Source: Phascolarctobacterium sp. (GTDB lineage: Bacteria > Bacillota > Negativicutes > Acidaminococcales > Acidaminococcaceae). Taken from it: a DNA stretch of 54,810 nt. Shown piece by piece: positions 17,195 to 25,154 of the stretch; within the stretch, counting starts at the first letter, position 1; each line of letters begins with the position of its first letter. The stretch is taken from positions 1 through 54,810 of the forward strand of contig NZ_JAUNOQ010000015.1 in NCBI RefSeq assembly GCF_030531065.1. Direction: 5' to 3'. The notes under the pieces were generated by a model that was given only the letters and a program-made list of their open reading frames with translations, did no database searches and was not told the DNA's origin. Made by a program: the position numbers and the translations under genes.

Positions 17195-17719
17195 ATGAAA
17201 AAATTTATTTTATCCGTCGTTATGCTGCTGATGCTGCTGCCTTCCTTGTGCTGGGCCGTAGAGCCAGTAATCACCAGCGACAGCCGTACTTTTAATCCTC
17301 TTAAAGGAATTTACGATTTGCGTGGTAACGTCTTTGTACAGTTTCCAGCCAACGATACCACGCTGACTATTACCGGCGATACAACCCAAGTTCATCTTTA
17401 TAATATGGAGGTTCACGGGCAGGGAAATATTACGCTGAGCTTTGGCGAAATGCATTTTAAGTGCGATAAGGTGGATGTTTATCATAGCGACCGCACAGCT
17501 TATGTCAACGGTAATTTAAACTTTCAGGACGAGGCAATCAATATCACCGCCGACAGCGGCAGCTATTGCTGGAAAACCAAACTGGCCGCCTTTCACGGCA
17601 ACGTAAAAATTAACGGCGAACCGCAAAGCGGAGATGCGGTTTATAACGTGATGACAAAAGAAATAATAAAACAAAACCCTGAAGCAAATACTACGCAAGC
17701 AAAAAATCCGAAGCCCTAA
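17195..17719 (+). CDS. exported LptA/OstA-like protein
   Basis: 174-residue periplasmic protein with signal peptide (KKFILSVVMLLMLLPSLCWA). The mature part has repeated short beta-strands around D-N-G turns: NPLKGIYDLRGNVFVQF, MHFKCDKVDVYHSDRTAYVNGNLNF and ITADSGSYCWKTKLAAFHGNV. This is the beta-jellyroll pattern of OstA/LptA domains that carry lipopolysaccharide across the periplasm. It supports an outer membrane in this organism. No lptB, lptC or kdo genes are next to it; it stands divergently from dnaG with its own promoter and terminator. It could be LptA or a paralogue. Start ATG with GAGGTG 7 nt upstream. Confidence 0.75.
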   Translation: MKKFILSVVMLLMLLPSLCWAVEPVITSDSRTFNPLKGIYDLRGNVFVQFPANDTTLTITGDTTQVHLYNMEVHGQGNITLSFGEMHFKCDKVDVYHSDRTAYVNGNLNFQDEAINITADSGSYCWKTKLAAFHGNVKINGEPQSGDAVYNVMTKEIIKQNPEANTTQAKNPKP

Positions 17720-17734
17720 AGCTTCGGATTTTTA
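17703..17734. terminator. bidirectional terminator
   Basis: AATCCGAAGC, 6-nt loop, GCTTCGGATT, with A-run and T-run flanks. It overlaps the last codons of the LptA-like gene and lies just after the opposite-strand regulatory kinase gene. Confidence 0.85.
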
Positions 17735-17748
17735 TTATGTTTTGCTTA

Positions 17749-18582
17749 TTAACCTTCGTGGTGTCTTTCCTTATTCTTACGCACGTAATCCATAATAATA
17801 CCGGCAGTTTCTTCAATAGCGCGGTTGGATACGTTGATAATCTGGCAATGCAGACGGCGCATAATGCCTTTGGCGTAGGTAAGCTCGTCGTTGATACGCT
17901 GCATATCGGCATAAACGGCAGTATCGCTCAGGCCCATGGTCTTTAAGCGCTCGCTGCGAATCTCGTTAAGCTTAAAGGGATCGATCAGCAGCCCGATGAT
18001 TTTGTACGGCGGTACCTTAAACAACTCCTCCGGCGGCGCCAGCTCCGGCACCAAAGGCACGTTGGCTACCTTGATCTGCTTGTGGGCAAGATACATGGAA
18101 AGCGGCGTTTTAGAGGTACGCGAAACGCCGATAATAACTACGTCGGCCTTCAGCAGGCCCAAAGGATTTTTGCCGTCGTCATACTTAACGGCAAATTCCA
18201 CAGCTTCTACGCGCTTAAAGTATTCGTGGTCCAGCGAATGGATAAGCCCGGCCTGATTGCGCGGCAAAAGCCCCGTGGTTTTTTCAATGGACTTCAGCAT
18301 GGGACCCAGCACATCCACTACCTCCACGTCCATGGCTAACGCTCTGTCAGCCATGTGCTCGCGCAGTTCGGGAGACACAATAGTATAGCAGACTACCGCT
18401 CTGTTAGCCGCAGCCTCCTCGACAACCTTATCGATCTGCTCCTTATCCTTAACGTATGGAACGCGGATCACATCGAACTTTTCTTCTACAAACTGGCTGG
18501 TAGTGGCCTTGACCACGGATTCCGCAGTTTCGCCAATAGAGTCAGATACAGCGTAAATAATCGGATTAACCTTCGGTAGTAT
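17749..18582 (-). CDS. PEP synthase/PPDK regulatory kinase-pyrophosphorylase (DUF299 family), probable non-AUG start
   Basis: Bifunctional enzyme that turns pyruvate,phosphate dikinase or PEP synthase off and on by threonine phosphorylation and phosphorolysis. Family motifs are IIGVSRTSKTPLSMYLA (phosphate loop, mid-protein) and LLIDPFKLNEIR. The conserved N-terminus IIYAVSDSIGETAESVVKA is fully present, but 30 codons of it lie before the first ATG/GTG/TTG (GTG at 18516). The frame contains no standard start back to the TAG at 18652. The best start is the ATA at 18582, 8 nt after GGGAGG; the ATC at 18585 (5 nt) is the alternative. It overlaps the ccpN-like gene by 17 nt. The ccpN-yqfL pairing is the same as in B. 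subtilis. No ppdK lies in the window. Confidence 0.85.
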   Translation of the reverse strand: MLPKVNPIIYAVSDSIGETAESVVKATTSQFVEEKFDVIRVPYVKDKEQIDKVVEEAAANRAVVCYTIVSPELREHMADRALAMDVEVVDVLGPMLKSIEKTTGLLPRNQAGLIHSLDHEYFKRVEAVEFAVKYDDGKNPLGLLKADVVIIGVSRTSKTPLSMYLAHKQIKVANVPLVPELAPPEELFKVPPYKIIGLLIDPFKLNEIRSERLKTMGLSDTAVYADMQRINDELTYAKGIMRRLHCQIINVSNRAIEETAGIIMDYVRKNKERHHEG

Positions 18583-19234
18583 GATAATTACCTCCCTTGC
18601 CCTCTGCCAAATCCACCAGCAAACGGGTAAAATTTGTTTTTGTAATGCGGCCTACGACCTGATAGCTGCGCTTGCACTCGTCGACGGCTTTTACCACCGG
18701 CAGGCAGTCTATCTCATTATCGATAAGCCTGCGGGCTGCCGAAGCGGCGGGTTCGTCCGGCGCTGCCACAATAATTTTAGAAATAGGCGTCATCACCATC
18801 ACCACGGGAATATCGCGCAGGTCGCTGTTATTGATAGCGGCCTTGAGCAAATCCTTACGGGATACGATACCTGTCAGCAGACCATTCTCGTCCAGCACGA
18901 AGACAGTGCCTACATCCTCTAAAAACATGGTGACTACGGCCTCGTAGGCGCTTTTATCGTTGGCGATAGCTACGGGTACGGACTGCAGGTCCTGCACCTC
19001 GATGGCGGAGATTTCTTCCATAAGCATACCCAAGGTATTTTTACCCGTATAAAAATAGCCTACCTTGGGACGCGCATCCAAAATACCGCCCATAACAAGA
19101 ATCGCCAAATCACTGCGCAAAGCGGCGCGCGTTACGTTAAGCCTTTCCGCAATATGCTCGCCGGTGATCGGCCCTTCAAGACGTACTATTTCAGCAATTT
19201 GTTTCTGTCTGTTACTTAAAGAAATAATCCTCAC
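18566..19234 (-). CDS. CcpN-like transcriptional repressor (HTH plus two CBS domains)
   Basis: 222 residues. An N-terminal winged helix-turn-helix (SNRQKQIAEIVRLEGPITGEH to RAALRSDLAILVMGG) is followed by two CBS domains. The first is around VPVAIANDKSAYEAVVTMFLED and the second around VMVMTPISKIIVAAPDEPA. This is the architecture of CcpN, which represses gluconeogenic genes in B. subtilis and senses ATP and ADP through its CBS domains. Its downstream partner is the PPDK-type regulatory enzyme, as in Bacillus, so both would control the pyruvate/PEP node. The GTG start at 19234 has an AAAGGG only 1 nt away. A better AGGAG lies upstream of a 12-codon reading frame that overlaps this start. Confidence 0.88.
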   Translation of the reverse strand: MRIISLSNRQKQIAEIVRLEGPITGEHIAERLNVTRAALRSDLAILVMGGILDARPKVGYFYTGKNTLGMLMEEISAIEVQDLQSVPVAIANDKSAYEAVVTMFLEDVGTVFVLDENGLLTGIVSRKDLLKAAINNSDLRDIPVVMVMTPISKIIVAAPDEPAASAARRLIDNEIDCLPVVKAVDECKRSYQVVGRITKTNFTRLLVDLAEGKGGNYHTTEG

Positions 19235-19247
19235 ACCCTTTCGTCAT
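19212..19247 (-). other. short upstream reading frame overlapping the ccpN-like start
   Basis: ATG at 19247, 6 nt after AGGAG, encodes MTKGCEDYFFK and a stop, out of frame with the GTG start at 19234. It could couple or limit translation of the regulator. It may also be chance, since it is only 11 codons. Confidence 0.3.
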
Positions 19248-19405
19248 CAAATTCTCCTAATATATTTATAGTATACACTATTGGGCTCAAAATAGCTAGA
19301 TTGAGTCACAAATATTTTTGCAGAAAAGTAAAATGCCAGCCAACTATTACCGGCAACCATATTTCGTATATGCTATTTTCGATGGCCTGCTTCTTGCACC
19401 CCGCG

Positions 19406-19441
19406 CATAAAAATACCCGCTGCGGCAAACAGCGGGTATTT
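19406..19441 (-). terminator. terminator of the ribose operon
   Basis: Perfect stem AATACCCGCTG/CAGCGGGTATT with a 7-nt loop and a minus-strand TTTTTA tail, about 50 nt after rbsB. Confidence 0.9.
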
Positions 19442-19491
19442 TGCTTCACAAGTTGTCAGGTTGTGCTTTCAAACAGCTACAGGGGTTAAGC

Positions 19492-20406
19492 TTATTTCTT
19501 TTCAATAAGCTTCAAGGGTGCGGAAACCTTAGCGTCAACCTTTTCGCCCTTAGCGGCCTTTACGGCTACCTCCAGGCCCTGCTGGCCCATAACCTCCGGC
19601 TGCTGCGCGATGGTGGCGCTCATAGCGCCGCTTTCTACAGCCTTTACGCCGTCGGCAGTACCGTCAAAGCCCACGATGAAAATTTGCTTGTTGGCAGATT
19701 TAGCAGCCTCGATAGCGCCCAAAGCCATTTCGTCGTTCTGCGCGAAGATAGCCTTAATGTCGGGGTTAGCCTGCAGCATATTTTCAGCTACGGTCAAGCC
19801 CTTGGAGCGGTCAAAATCAGCGGATTGCTTAGCTACTACGGTCAGCTTGCTGTCGGCAATCTTGTGGAAGCCTTCGCCGCGTTCACGGGAAGCGCTGGCG
19901 CCGGGAATACCTTCCAATTCAGCAACCTTTACCTTTTCGCCCAGCTGCTTAACGATGTATTCCGCAGCCATTTCACCGCCCTTTACATTATCGGAAGCAA
20001 CTAAAGAAGCGACAGTGCCTTCGTCAGCGCTACGGTCTAGGCAAACAACGGGGATATTAGCCTTGTTGGCAGCCTTTACGGAAGTGGAAATAGCGGCGGA
20101 GTCAACCGGGTTTACCAGCAGTACGCTGATGTTCTGCTGCAGCAGGTCGGCAACGTCGTTAGCCTGCTTAGCAGGGTCGTTCTGCGCGTCTACAACCTTT
20201 ACGGTTACGCCCAGCTCTTTAGCCTTGGCGTCTACGCCCTTAGCCAAAGAAACAAAGAAGGGGTTGTTCTGAGTGGATACGGAAAAGCCTACGACAAGCT
20301 TTTTCCCGCCGTCCTTAGCGGCGTCCTTTTTCTCGCTGCCGCCGCAGCCTACAATCATCATGGCCAGAGCCACGATGCAGGTAAGTACCAATAAGATTTT
20401 TTTCAT
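19492..20406 (-). CDS. rbsB: ribose ABC transporter substrate-binding lipoprotein
   Basis: 304 residues. The N-terminus is a lipoprotein signal with lipobox MIVGC, so the mature protein is anchored through Cys21. The body is a type I periplasmic binding protein: GFSVSTQNNPFFVSLAKGV, VVDAQNDPAKQ, DIKAIFAQNDEMALGAIEA and IFIVGFDGTADGVKAV are typical ribose-binding segments. It is the last gene of the rbsKDACB operon and is followed by a strong terminator. Its codon choice is cleaner than its neighbours, as expected for a highly expressed binding protein. Other sugars such as allose or autoinducer-2 cannot be fully excluded, but rbsD and rbsK beside it favour ribose. Confidence 0.92.
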   Translation of the reverse strand: MKKILLVLTCIVALAMMIVGCGGSEKKDAAKDGGKKLVVGFSVSTQNNPFFVSLAKGVDAKAKELGVTVKVVDAQNDPAKQANDVADLLQQNISVLLVNPVDSAAISTSVKAANKANIPVVCLDRSADEGTVASLVASDNVKGGEMAAEYIVKQLGEKVKVAELEGIPGASASRERGEGFHKIADSKLTVVAKQSADFDRSKGLTVAENMLQANPDIKAIFAQNDEMALGAIEAAKSANKQIFIVGFDGTADGVKAVESGAMSATIAQQPEVMGQQGLEVAVKAAKGEKVDAKVSAPLKLIEKK

Positions 20407-20420
20407 GGAAAAAATTCCTC

Positions 20421-21350
20421 CTAAGATTTTTTGCGGTCCATCAGGACTGCCAGCAAAATTACAATACCCTTGACAACTTGTTGGTAAAAGCTGGATACGT
20501 TTAAAATATTCAGGCCGTTATTCAGCGTGCCGATAATCAACGCGCCGATAATAGTGCCCGCAATGCGTCCCTTGCCGCCGGACAGGCTGGTACCGCCCAA
20601 AACCACGGCGGCGATAGCGTCCAGCTCATAGCCGGTGCCCGCAGTGGGCTGCGCGCTGTTCAAACGGCTGGTCAAAATAGCGCCCGCCATACCGCACAGC
20701 ATACCTGTAATAGTATACGCAAAAATTTTGATGCGGTCAATCTTAATACCGGCAATAAACGAAACCTTTTCGTTGCCGCCTACGGCGTAGGTTTTGCGTC
20801 CCAGCGTAGTTTTGTGCAGAATAAAATAGGAAACGGCGAACATTAAGAGCATCATAATAGCGGGCACGGGCAGACCCATCAAATATCCCTGACCAAATTC
20901 ATGGAATACTTCGCTGTCCGTCAGGCTGCTGATAGGGTTGCCGTTGGTATAAACCAAAGTCAAGCCACGGAAAATAGTCATCGTAGCCAGGGTAGCGATA
21001 AAGGGAGCCACCTTGCCGTAGGTAATTACCAGGCCGTTGACAGAGCCTAAAACAGCGCCAATAACGCAGGCCAGCACAATGCCCAGAACCGGGTCCATAC
21101 CGCCCTTGATAAAGCTGCCCATAAGCACGCTGGACAGGGCCAGAATACTGCCTACGGACAAATCGATGCCGCCGGTCAGGATAACGAAGGTCATGCCAAA
21201 GGAAATCAAGGCATTGATGGATACCTGGCGCAGCAGGTTTTTCAAGTTGCTGGGGTCGATAAAGCTGCTGTTAAGGCAGGAAATGACCGCAAACAACGCC
21301 ACCAGTCCGATAACGGAGCCGGATTTTTTTAAAATCGCTTTGATATTCAT
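20421..21350 (-). CDS. rbsC: ribose ABC transporter permease
   Basis: 309-residue inner-membrane permease with about eight to ten hydrophobic segments. The family motifs FVILTGGIDLSVGSILALSSV and the C-terminal AIAAVVLGGTSLSGGKGRIAGTIIGALIIG are present. It forms the membrane channel with the ATPase RbsA and receives sugar from RbsB. It starts 6 nt after rbsA and ends 15 nt before rbsB, so it belongs to one operon. Confidence 0.95.
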   Translation of the reverse strand: MNIKAILKKSGSVIGLVALFAVISCLNSSFIDPSNLKNLLRQVSINALISFGMTFVILTGGIDLSVGSILALSSVLMGSFIKGGMDPVLGIVLACVIGAVLGSVNGLVITYGKVAPFIATLATMTIFRGLTLVYTNGNPISSLTDSEVFHEFGQGYLMGLPVPAIMMLLMFAVSYFILHKTTLGRKTYAVGGNEKVSFIAGIKIDRIKIFAYTITGMLCGMAGAILTSRLNSAQPTAGTGYELDAIAAVVLGGTSLSGGKGRIAGTIIGALIIGTLNNGLNILNVSSFYQQVVKGIVILLAVLMDRKKS

Positions 21351-21355
21351 TATAC

Positions 21356-22837
21356 TTATTGCCCTCCCGTTGCCAGCGACATAATTTTTTCCTGATCGGC
21401 TTCGTCGTGCAGTAGCTCTCCGGCAATGCGCCCTTCATGGATAACCATAATGCGGTCGCTCATGCCCAAAACCTCCGGCAGCTCCGAGGAAACCATAATG
21501 ATAGAAACGCCGCTAGCCGTTAATTCATTCATCAGCTCGTAAATATCGCGTTTAGCGCCTACGTCGATACCGCGGGTAGGCTCGTCCATAATGATGATGT
21601 CAGGCTGCATGCCCACCCATTTGGCAATAACCACCTTCTGCTGATTGCCGCCGGACAAGGCTCCGGCCTCCAGGCCCAAATTCTGCGCCTTAACGCCCAG
21701 CTTAGCGGCCATTCTATCGGCAAAAGCAGTTAATTTTTTAAAATTGATAACGCTGTTTTTAGCGAAAGCGTCCACACTGGGCAAGGCAATATTGCGCATA
21801 ATGGAAAAATCCAGAATCAGGCCCTCGCTCTTGCGGTTTTCCGTTACAAAGCCAATGCCTGCGTTAATAGCGTCCTCCGGCTTTTGAATGACCAGCCTTT
21901 GCCCGTTGAGCACCAGCTCGCCCTTCTTGCAGCTATCCACGCCGAAGATAGCGCGCATAATTTCCGTGCGACCTGCGCCCATCAAACCGGCCACGCCCAA
22001 AATTTCGCCCTTGCGCAGGTTGAAATTGATATCGTGGAACAGCCCCGGCTGTTCAAAATGCTTAACCTCCAGCACTACCTCGCCGGGCTTATTGCGCCGT
22101 GCAGGATAAAATTCGGTAATGGAGCGGCCCACCATATCTCGGACAATCTGTCCCAATGCGTATTCACCCACCGGCTTAGTCGCCACGGAAACGCCGTCCC
22201 GCATTACGGTAATAGTATCGCAGTTATTAAAAACCTCCTCCATGCGGTGGGAGATATAGACCATAGCAACGCCCCGCTGCTTCAGGGAGCGCATCACCTC
22301 GAACAGCTTTTCCGTCTCACGCTCCGTCAGCGCCGCCGTCGGCTCGTCCATAATGACTACCTTAGCGTCCAGCAGCAAATTACGCACAATCTCCGTCATC
22401 TGCTGCTGCCCCACGGAACATTCGCCAGCTTCCATATCCAGCGGCAGCTCGATGGATATTTCGCGGCATTTTTCCTCCGCAATACGGCGCATAGCCTTGA
22501 AATCCACAACGCCCATGCCGTTGGTGATGCTGTGCATCATAAACAGATTTTCCAAAATGCTCAGATTAGGCCAAATATTTAATTCCTGATGAATAAAAGC
22601 AATACCGTTGGCTTCGGCCTCCAAGGGATTTTTAAAGCTTACCTCGCGCCCGTCCACAAAAATCTGACCCTTATCCTGCTTATGGATGCCCGTCAGAATA
22701 TTCATCAGCGTGGATTTACCGGCGCCGTTTTCGCCCATCAAGGCGTGTACCTCACCGCTTTTCAGCTTCAGGTTAACGCCCTTGAGTACCTCGTTGGAGC
22801 CAAAGGCCTTGTGGATATCTCTTAACTCTATTTCCAT
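21356..22837 (-). CDS. rbsA: ribose ABC transporter ATP-binding protein
   Basis: Double ATPase of 493 residues with two nucleotide-binding halves. In the first half Walker A is GENGAGKSTLM, the signature is CSVGQQQM and Walker B is VVIMDEPTA. The second half has a degenerate Walker A (GLMGAGRTEI) with signature LSGGNQQKV and IIMDEPTRGID, as is usual for sugar importers of this type. I chose the ATG at 22837, right before EIELRDIHKAFG; earlier in-frame starts add residues unlike the family. Energises RbsC. Confidence 0.95.
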   Translation of the reverse strand: MEIELRDIHKAFGSNEVLKGVNLKLKSGEVHALMGENGAGKSTLMNILTGIHKQDKGQIFVDGREVSFKNPLEAEANGIAFIHQELNIWPNLSILENLFMMHSITNGMGVVDFKAMRRIAEEKCREISIELPLDMEAGECSVGQQQMTEIVRNLLLDAKVVIMDEPTAALTERETEKLFEVMRSLKQRGVAMVYISHRMEEVFNNCDTITVMRDGVSVATKPVGEYALGQIVRDMVGRSITEFYPARRNKPGEVVLEVKHFEQPGLFHDINFNLRKGEILGVAGLMGAGRTEIMRAIFGVDSCKKGELVLNGQRLVIQKPEDAINAGIGFVTENRKSEGLILDFSIMRNIALPSVDAFAKNSVINFKKLTAFADRMAAKLGVKAQNLGLEAGALSGGNQQKVVIAKWVGMQPDIIIMDEPTRGIDVGAKRDIYELMNELTASGVSIIMVSSELPEVLGMSDRIMVIHEGRIAGELLHDEADQEKIMSLATGGQ

Positions 22838-22903
22838 AAATATACCCATCCTCAAAACGCGCCGACAGCGGCCGGATACCGTTACGCCGCCGCGCATTTT
22901 TTC

Positions 22904-23302
22904 TTAAAAGAATACGTTGCTGTGCAAAATAACATTGGCGTAAGGCGTAATCTCGCCGGTGCGGATAACGCATTTCGCTTTTTTGGTAGCCTCCTTGAAT
23001 GCCTCGTGGTCAACGTCCACCAGCCACTGCTCCGTGGGGAACAGCGCTTTCATAGCGGCGAAAACCTGCGGATTGCGGCCTTCCATCTCCCCCGCGATTT
23101 CCACCTTTTCGATGACCATATTTTTAGCCACCTCGGTCACAACCTCCATAAAGGAAGGCGTGCCGAGCTTCAAGGCCAGATCTATTTTCTGCACGCCGGC
23201 AGGCACGGGCAAGCCGCAGTCGCCGATAACGATAGTATCCGTATGACCCAGATCCGCCAGCACCTTAGCGATAGCGCTGTTTAACATACCACCCTTTTGC
23301 AT
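22904..23302 (-). CDS. rbsD: D-ribose pyranase
   Basis: 132-residue enzyme that interconverts the pyran forms of ribose so that the furanose can be phosphorylated. The active-site segment LGHTDTIVIGDCGLPVP, with catalytic His near residue 20, and the C-terminal VIRTGEITPYANVIL are intact. Its ATG overlaps the rbsK stop (TAATG), giving tight coupling. Length and ends match the family. Confidence 0.95.
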   Translation of the reverse strand: MQKGGMLNSAIAKVLADLGHTDTIVIGDCGLPVPAGVQKIDLALKLGTPSFMEVVTEVAKNMVIEKVEIAGEMEGRNPQVFAAMKALFPTEQWLVDVDHEAFKEATKKAKCVIRTGEITPYANVILHSNVFF

Positions 23303-24183
23303 TATTTCAACATCTCCTCTACATCCTGCAAATACGGCATCCCGCTTTGCGCGCCCAGCTTCTGCACCGACAGCGCCGCAGCCGCATTAGCAAAGCTGAT
23401 GCTGTCGTACAGGGATTTGCCGTTGGCCCGCGCTACGGCAAAAGCGCCGTTAAAGGTATCGCCTGCTCCCGTAGTATCCACGGGCTGCACCTTAAAGCCC
23501 GGCACATTATATACCTGACCCTTTTCCGCATAGGCCACGCCCTTGCTGCCCAAGGTCATGATTACCTTCCCCTGGTTGCGTCCCAGAATATCGGCCTTGC
23601 CCTGACCGGCAAACAATACTGCCGCCTCGTGCTCGTTAGGCGTCAGATACGTTACCTTATCTAAAAGCTCCTGCGGCACGGGCGCTACCGGCGCAGGATT
23701 CAGCAGCACGGGTACGCCTGCAGCCGCGCATTTTTCAATAACGTAGGTATTGACCGCCGCCGGAATTTCATGCTGCAAAAGCACCATATCCGCCTGAGCA
23801 ATGGTTTCCCAGGCCTCGTCAACCAGGGCCGGCGATACTAAATCGTTAGCGGCCTTGATAACGATAATGCTGTTGTCGTTTTCCGCCACGGTAATGTGCG
23901 CCGTGCCACTGTTTTCGCCGGGCAGCACCTTTACATAATCAGTATTGATATTATTTTTCTCCAATGCCTCCAGCATCAGCTTGCCGTAGACGTCGTCGCC
24001 TACGCAGCCCACCATGGCTACCTCCGCGCCCAAACGCGCTGCGGCTACGGCCTGATTGGCGCCCTTGCCGCCGGGAGAAATGGTCAGACCCTTGCCGAAG
24101 ATGGTTTCGCCCGGCTTAGCCCAACGCTCGCATTCCACCGTAACATCAATATTACAGCTGCCGATTACTACAATTTTTGCCAT
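23302..24183 (-). CDS. rbsK: ribokinase
   Basis: PfkB-family sugar kinase of 293 residues that makes ribose 5-phosphate. Motifs are VIGSCNIDVTVECE at the N-terminus, GGKGANQAVAAARLG for sugar and dimer contacts, and the anion hole with catalytic Asp in DTTGAGDTFNGAFAV near residue 250. I chose the ATG at 24183, with GAGG 8 nt upstream; a TTG two codons earlier is less likely. It is the first ribose gene. No rbsR regulator and no promoter are visible before it, so expression may continue from the pyk transcript 27 nt and one gene upstream. Confidence 0.94.
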   Translation of the reverse strand: MAKIVVIGSCNIDVTVECERWAKPGETIFGKGLTISPGGKGANQAVAAARLGAEVAMVGCVGDDVYGKLMLEALEKNNINTDYVKVLPGENSGTAHITVAENDNSIIVIKAANDLVSPALVDEAWETIAQADMVLLQHEIPAAVNTYVIEKCAAAGVPVLLNPAPVAPVPQELLDKVTYLTPNEHEAAVLFAGQGKADILGRNQGKVIMTLGSKGVAYAEKGQVYNVPGFKVQPVDTTGAGDTFNGAFAVARANGKSLYDSISFANAAAALSVQKLGAQSGMPYLQDVEEMLK

Positions 24184-24210
24184 AGTCAAAACCTCAATCT
24201 ATCACTATAT

Positions 24211-25149
24211 TTAACAAATACGCTCCAGCAGCTCATGATACGCGCCGGTTACGGCGCTGGGCTGCATTAAATCCTCTAAAAAACGCGCCTGACGGCGGCT
24301 GGTTTTAGGTAGCGAACGCTGCCAATAGCCGATAGCCAGCTGCAAAAGCCGCCGCAGCTCCTGAAGGCGCTTTTCATCGTTAGCCGCAAGCCGCCACAAA
24401 AACTGATACCATTGACGGAAAATTTCCATATCGTCCTGCATAGTGCTGCGGGCGGCATTGCTCACTAAATTGCGAATACTGCGCAGCGTCAGCAGCAAAT
24501 AGGCCGCCTGCTCGCCAGTGTCCGCACCGGCGCGACCGGCCCGCCTTACAAGCAGCAAATATAGAAGCGGCAGCTCCGGATAGGCGGCGCAGGCTTTAGG
24601 AAAGCCGTCCCAGCGGGCGAACACCGTAAAATGCAGCGTCAGCCGCGACAGCAGCCGCTGCCAAAAGGCAACGTCACGCCTGCGTACAACTCCCCACACT
24701 ACCTGCCGCAGCAAAAAGCGCGCCTGCAAGCGCCAGCCCCGGCGGGCAAGCCGCGCCGTCAGGCTCAGCCATTCATTCCAAAAGCCGTCGGTCGAATCGC
24801 TGCCGCCGTGTACCCGCAACCAGCGGCGTACAAGCGTCTGCAGTATGGGCAGCTCTGCTTCCAGCTGCCGGTCGCACATAGCAAAAGCCAGATTTTGCAG
24901 AAACGCGCAGCCCGCCTGCTCCTCCTGGCCGACAGCAACCTCCAGCCGTAGCTGCGCCTCCAGCAGCCAGTCGGTAAACAAGTCCTGACGGCGGCGGCGC
25001 AGCGCCGCCAATAAAGCGTCGCCCGCAACTCGCAGCAAGGCCGCGTCCGCCGTATTCTGTAAAACGCTGCTGAAAGCGGCTCGCGCCTCCGCATCTTTAT
25101 TTTGCCGCACATACAGGCAAATTTCTAAAGCTAAAGCCCTGTCGTCCAT
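24211..25149 (-). CDS. hypothetical protein between pyk and the ribose operon
   Basis: 312 residues with no family that I recognise. The sequence is rich in Leu, Ala and Arg and predicts as all-helical, with repeated amphipathic helices such as LEICLYVRQNKDAEARAAFSSVL and LLLLVRRAGRAG. No signal peptide, long membrane segment or catalytic motif is seen. The helix-pair spacing resembles TPR- or HEAT-like solenoids, which is only an impression. It starts 5 nt after the pyk stop and ends 27 nt before rbsK, so it is co-transcribed with both. A role linked to carbon metabolism would be inference from position only. Confidence 0.7.
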   Translation of the reverse strand: MDDRALALEICLYVRQNKDAEARAAFSSVLQNTADAALLRVAGDALLAALRRRRQDLFTDWLLEAQLRLEVAVGQEEQAGCAFLQNLAFAMCDRQLEAELPILQTLVRRWLRVHGGSDSTDGFWNEWLSLTARLARRGWRLQARFLLRQVVWGVVRRRDVAFWQRLLSRLTLHFTVFARWDGFPKACAAYPELPLLYLLLVRRAGRAGADTGEQAAYLLLTLRSIRNLVSNAARSTMQDDMEIFRQWYQFLWRLAANDEKRLQELRRLLQLAIGYWQRSLPKTSRRQARFLEDLMQPSAVTGAYHELLERIC

Positions 25150-25154
25150 AAGGC

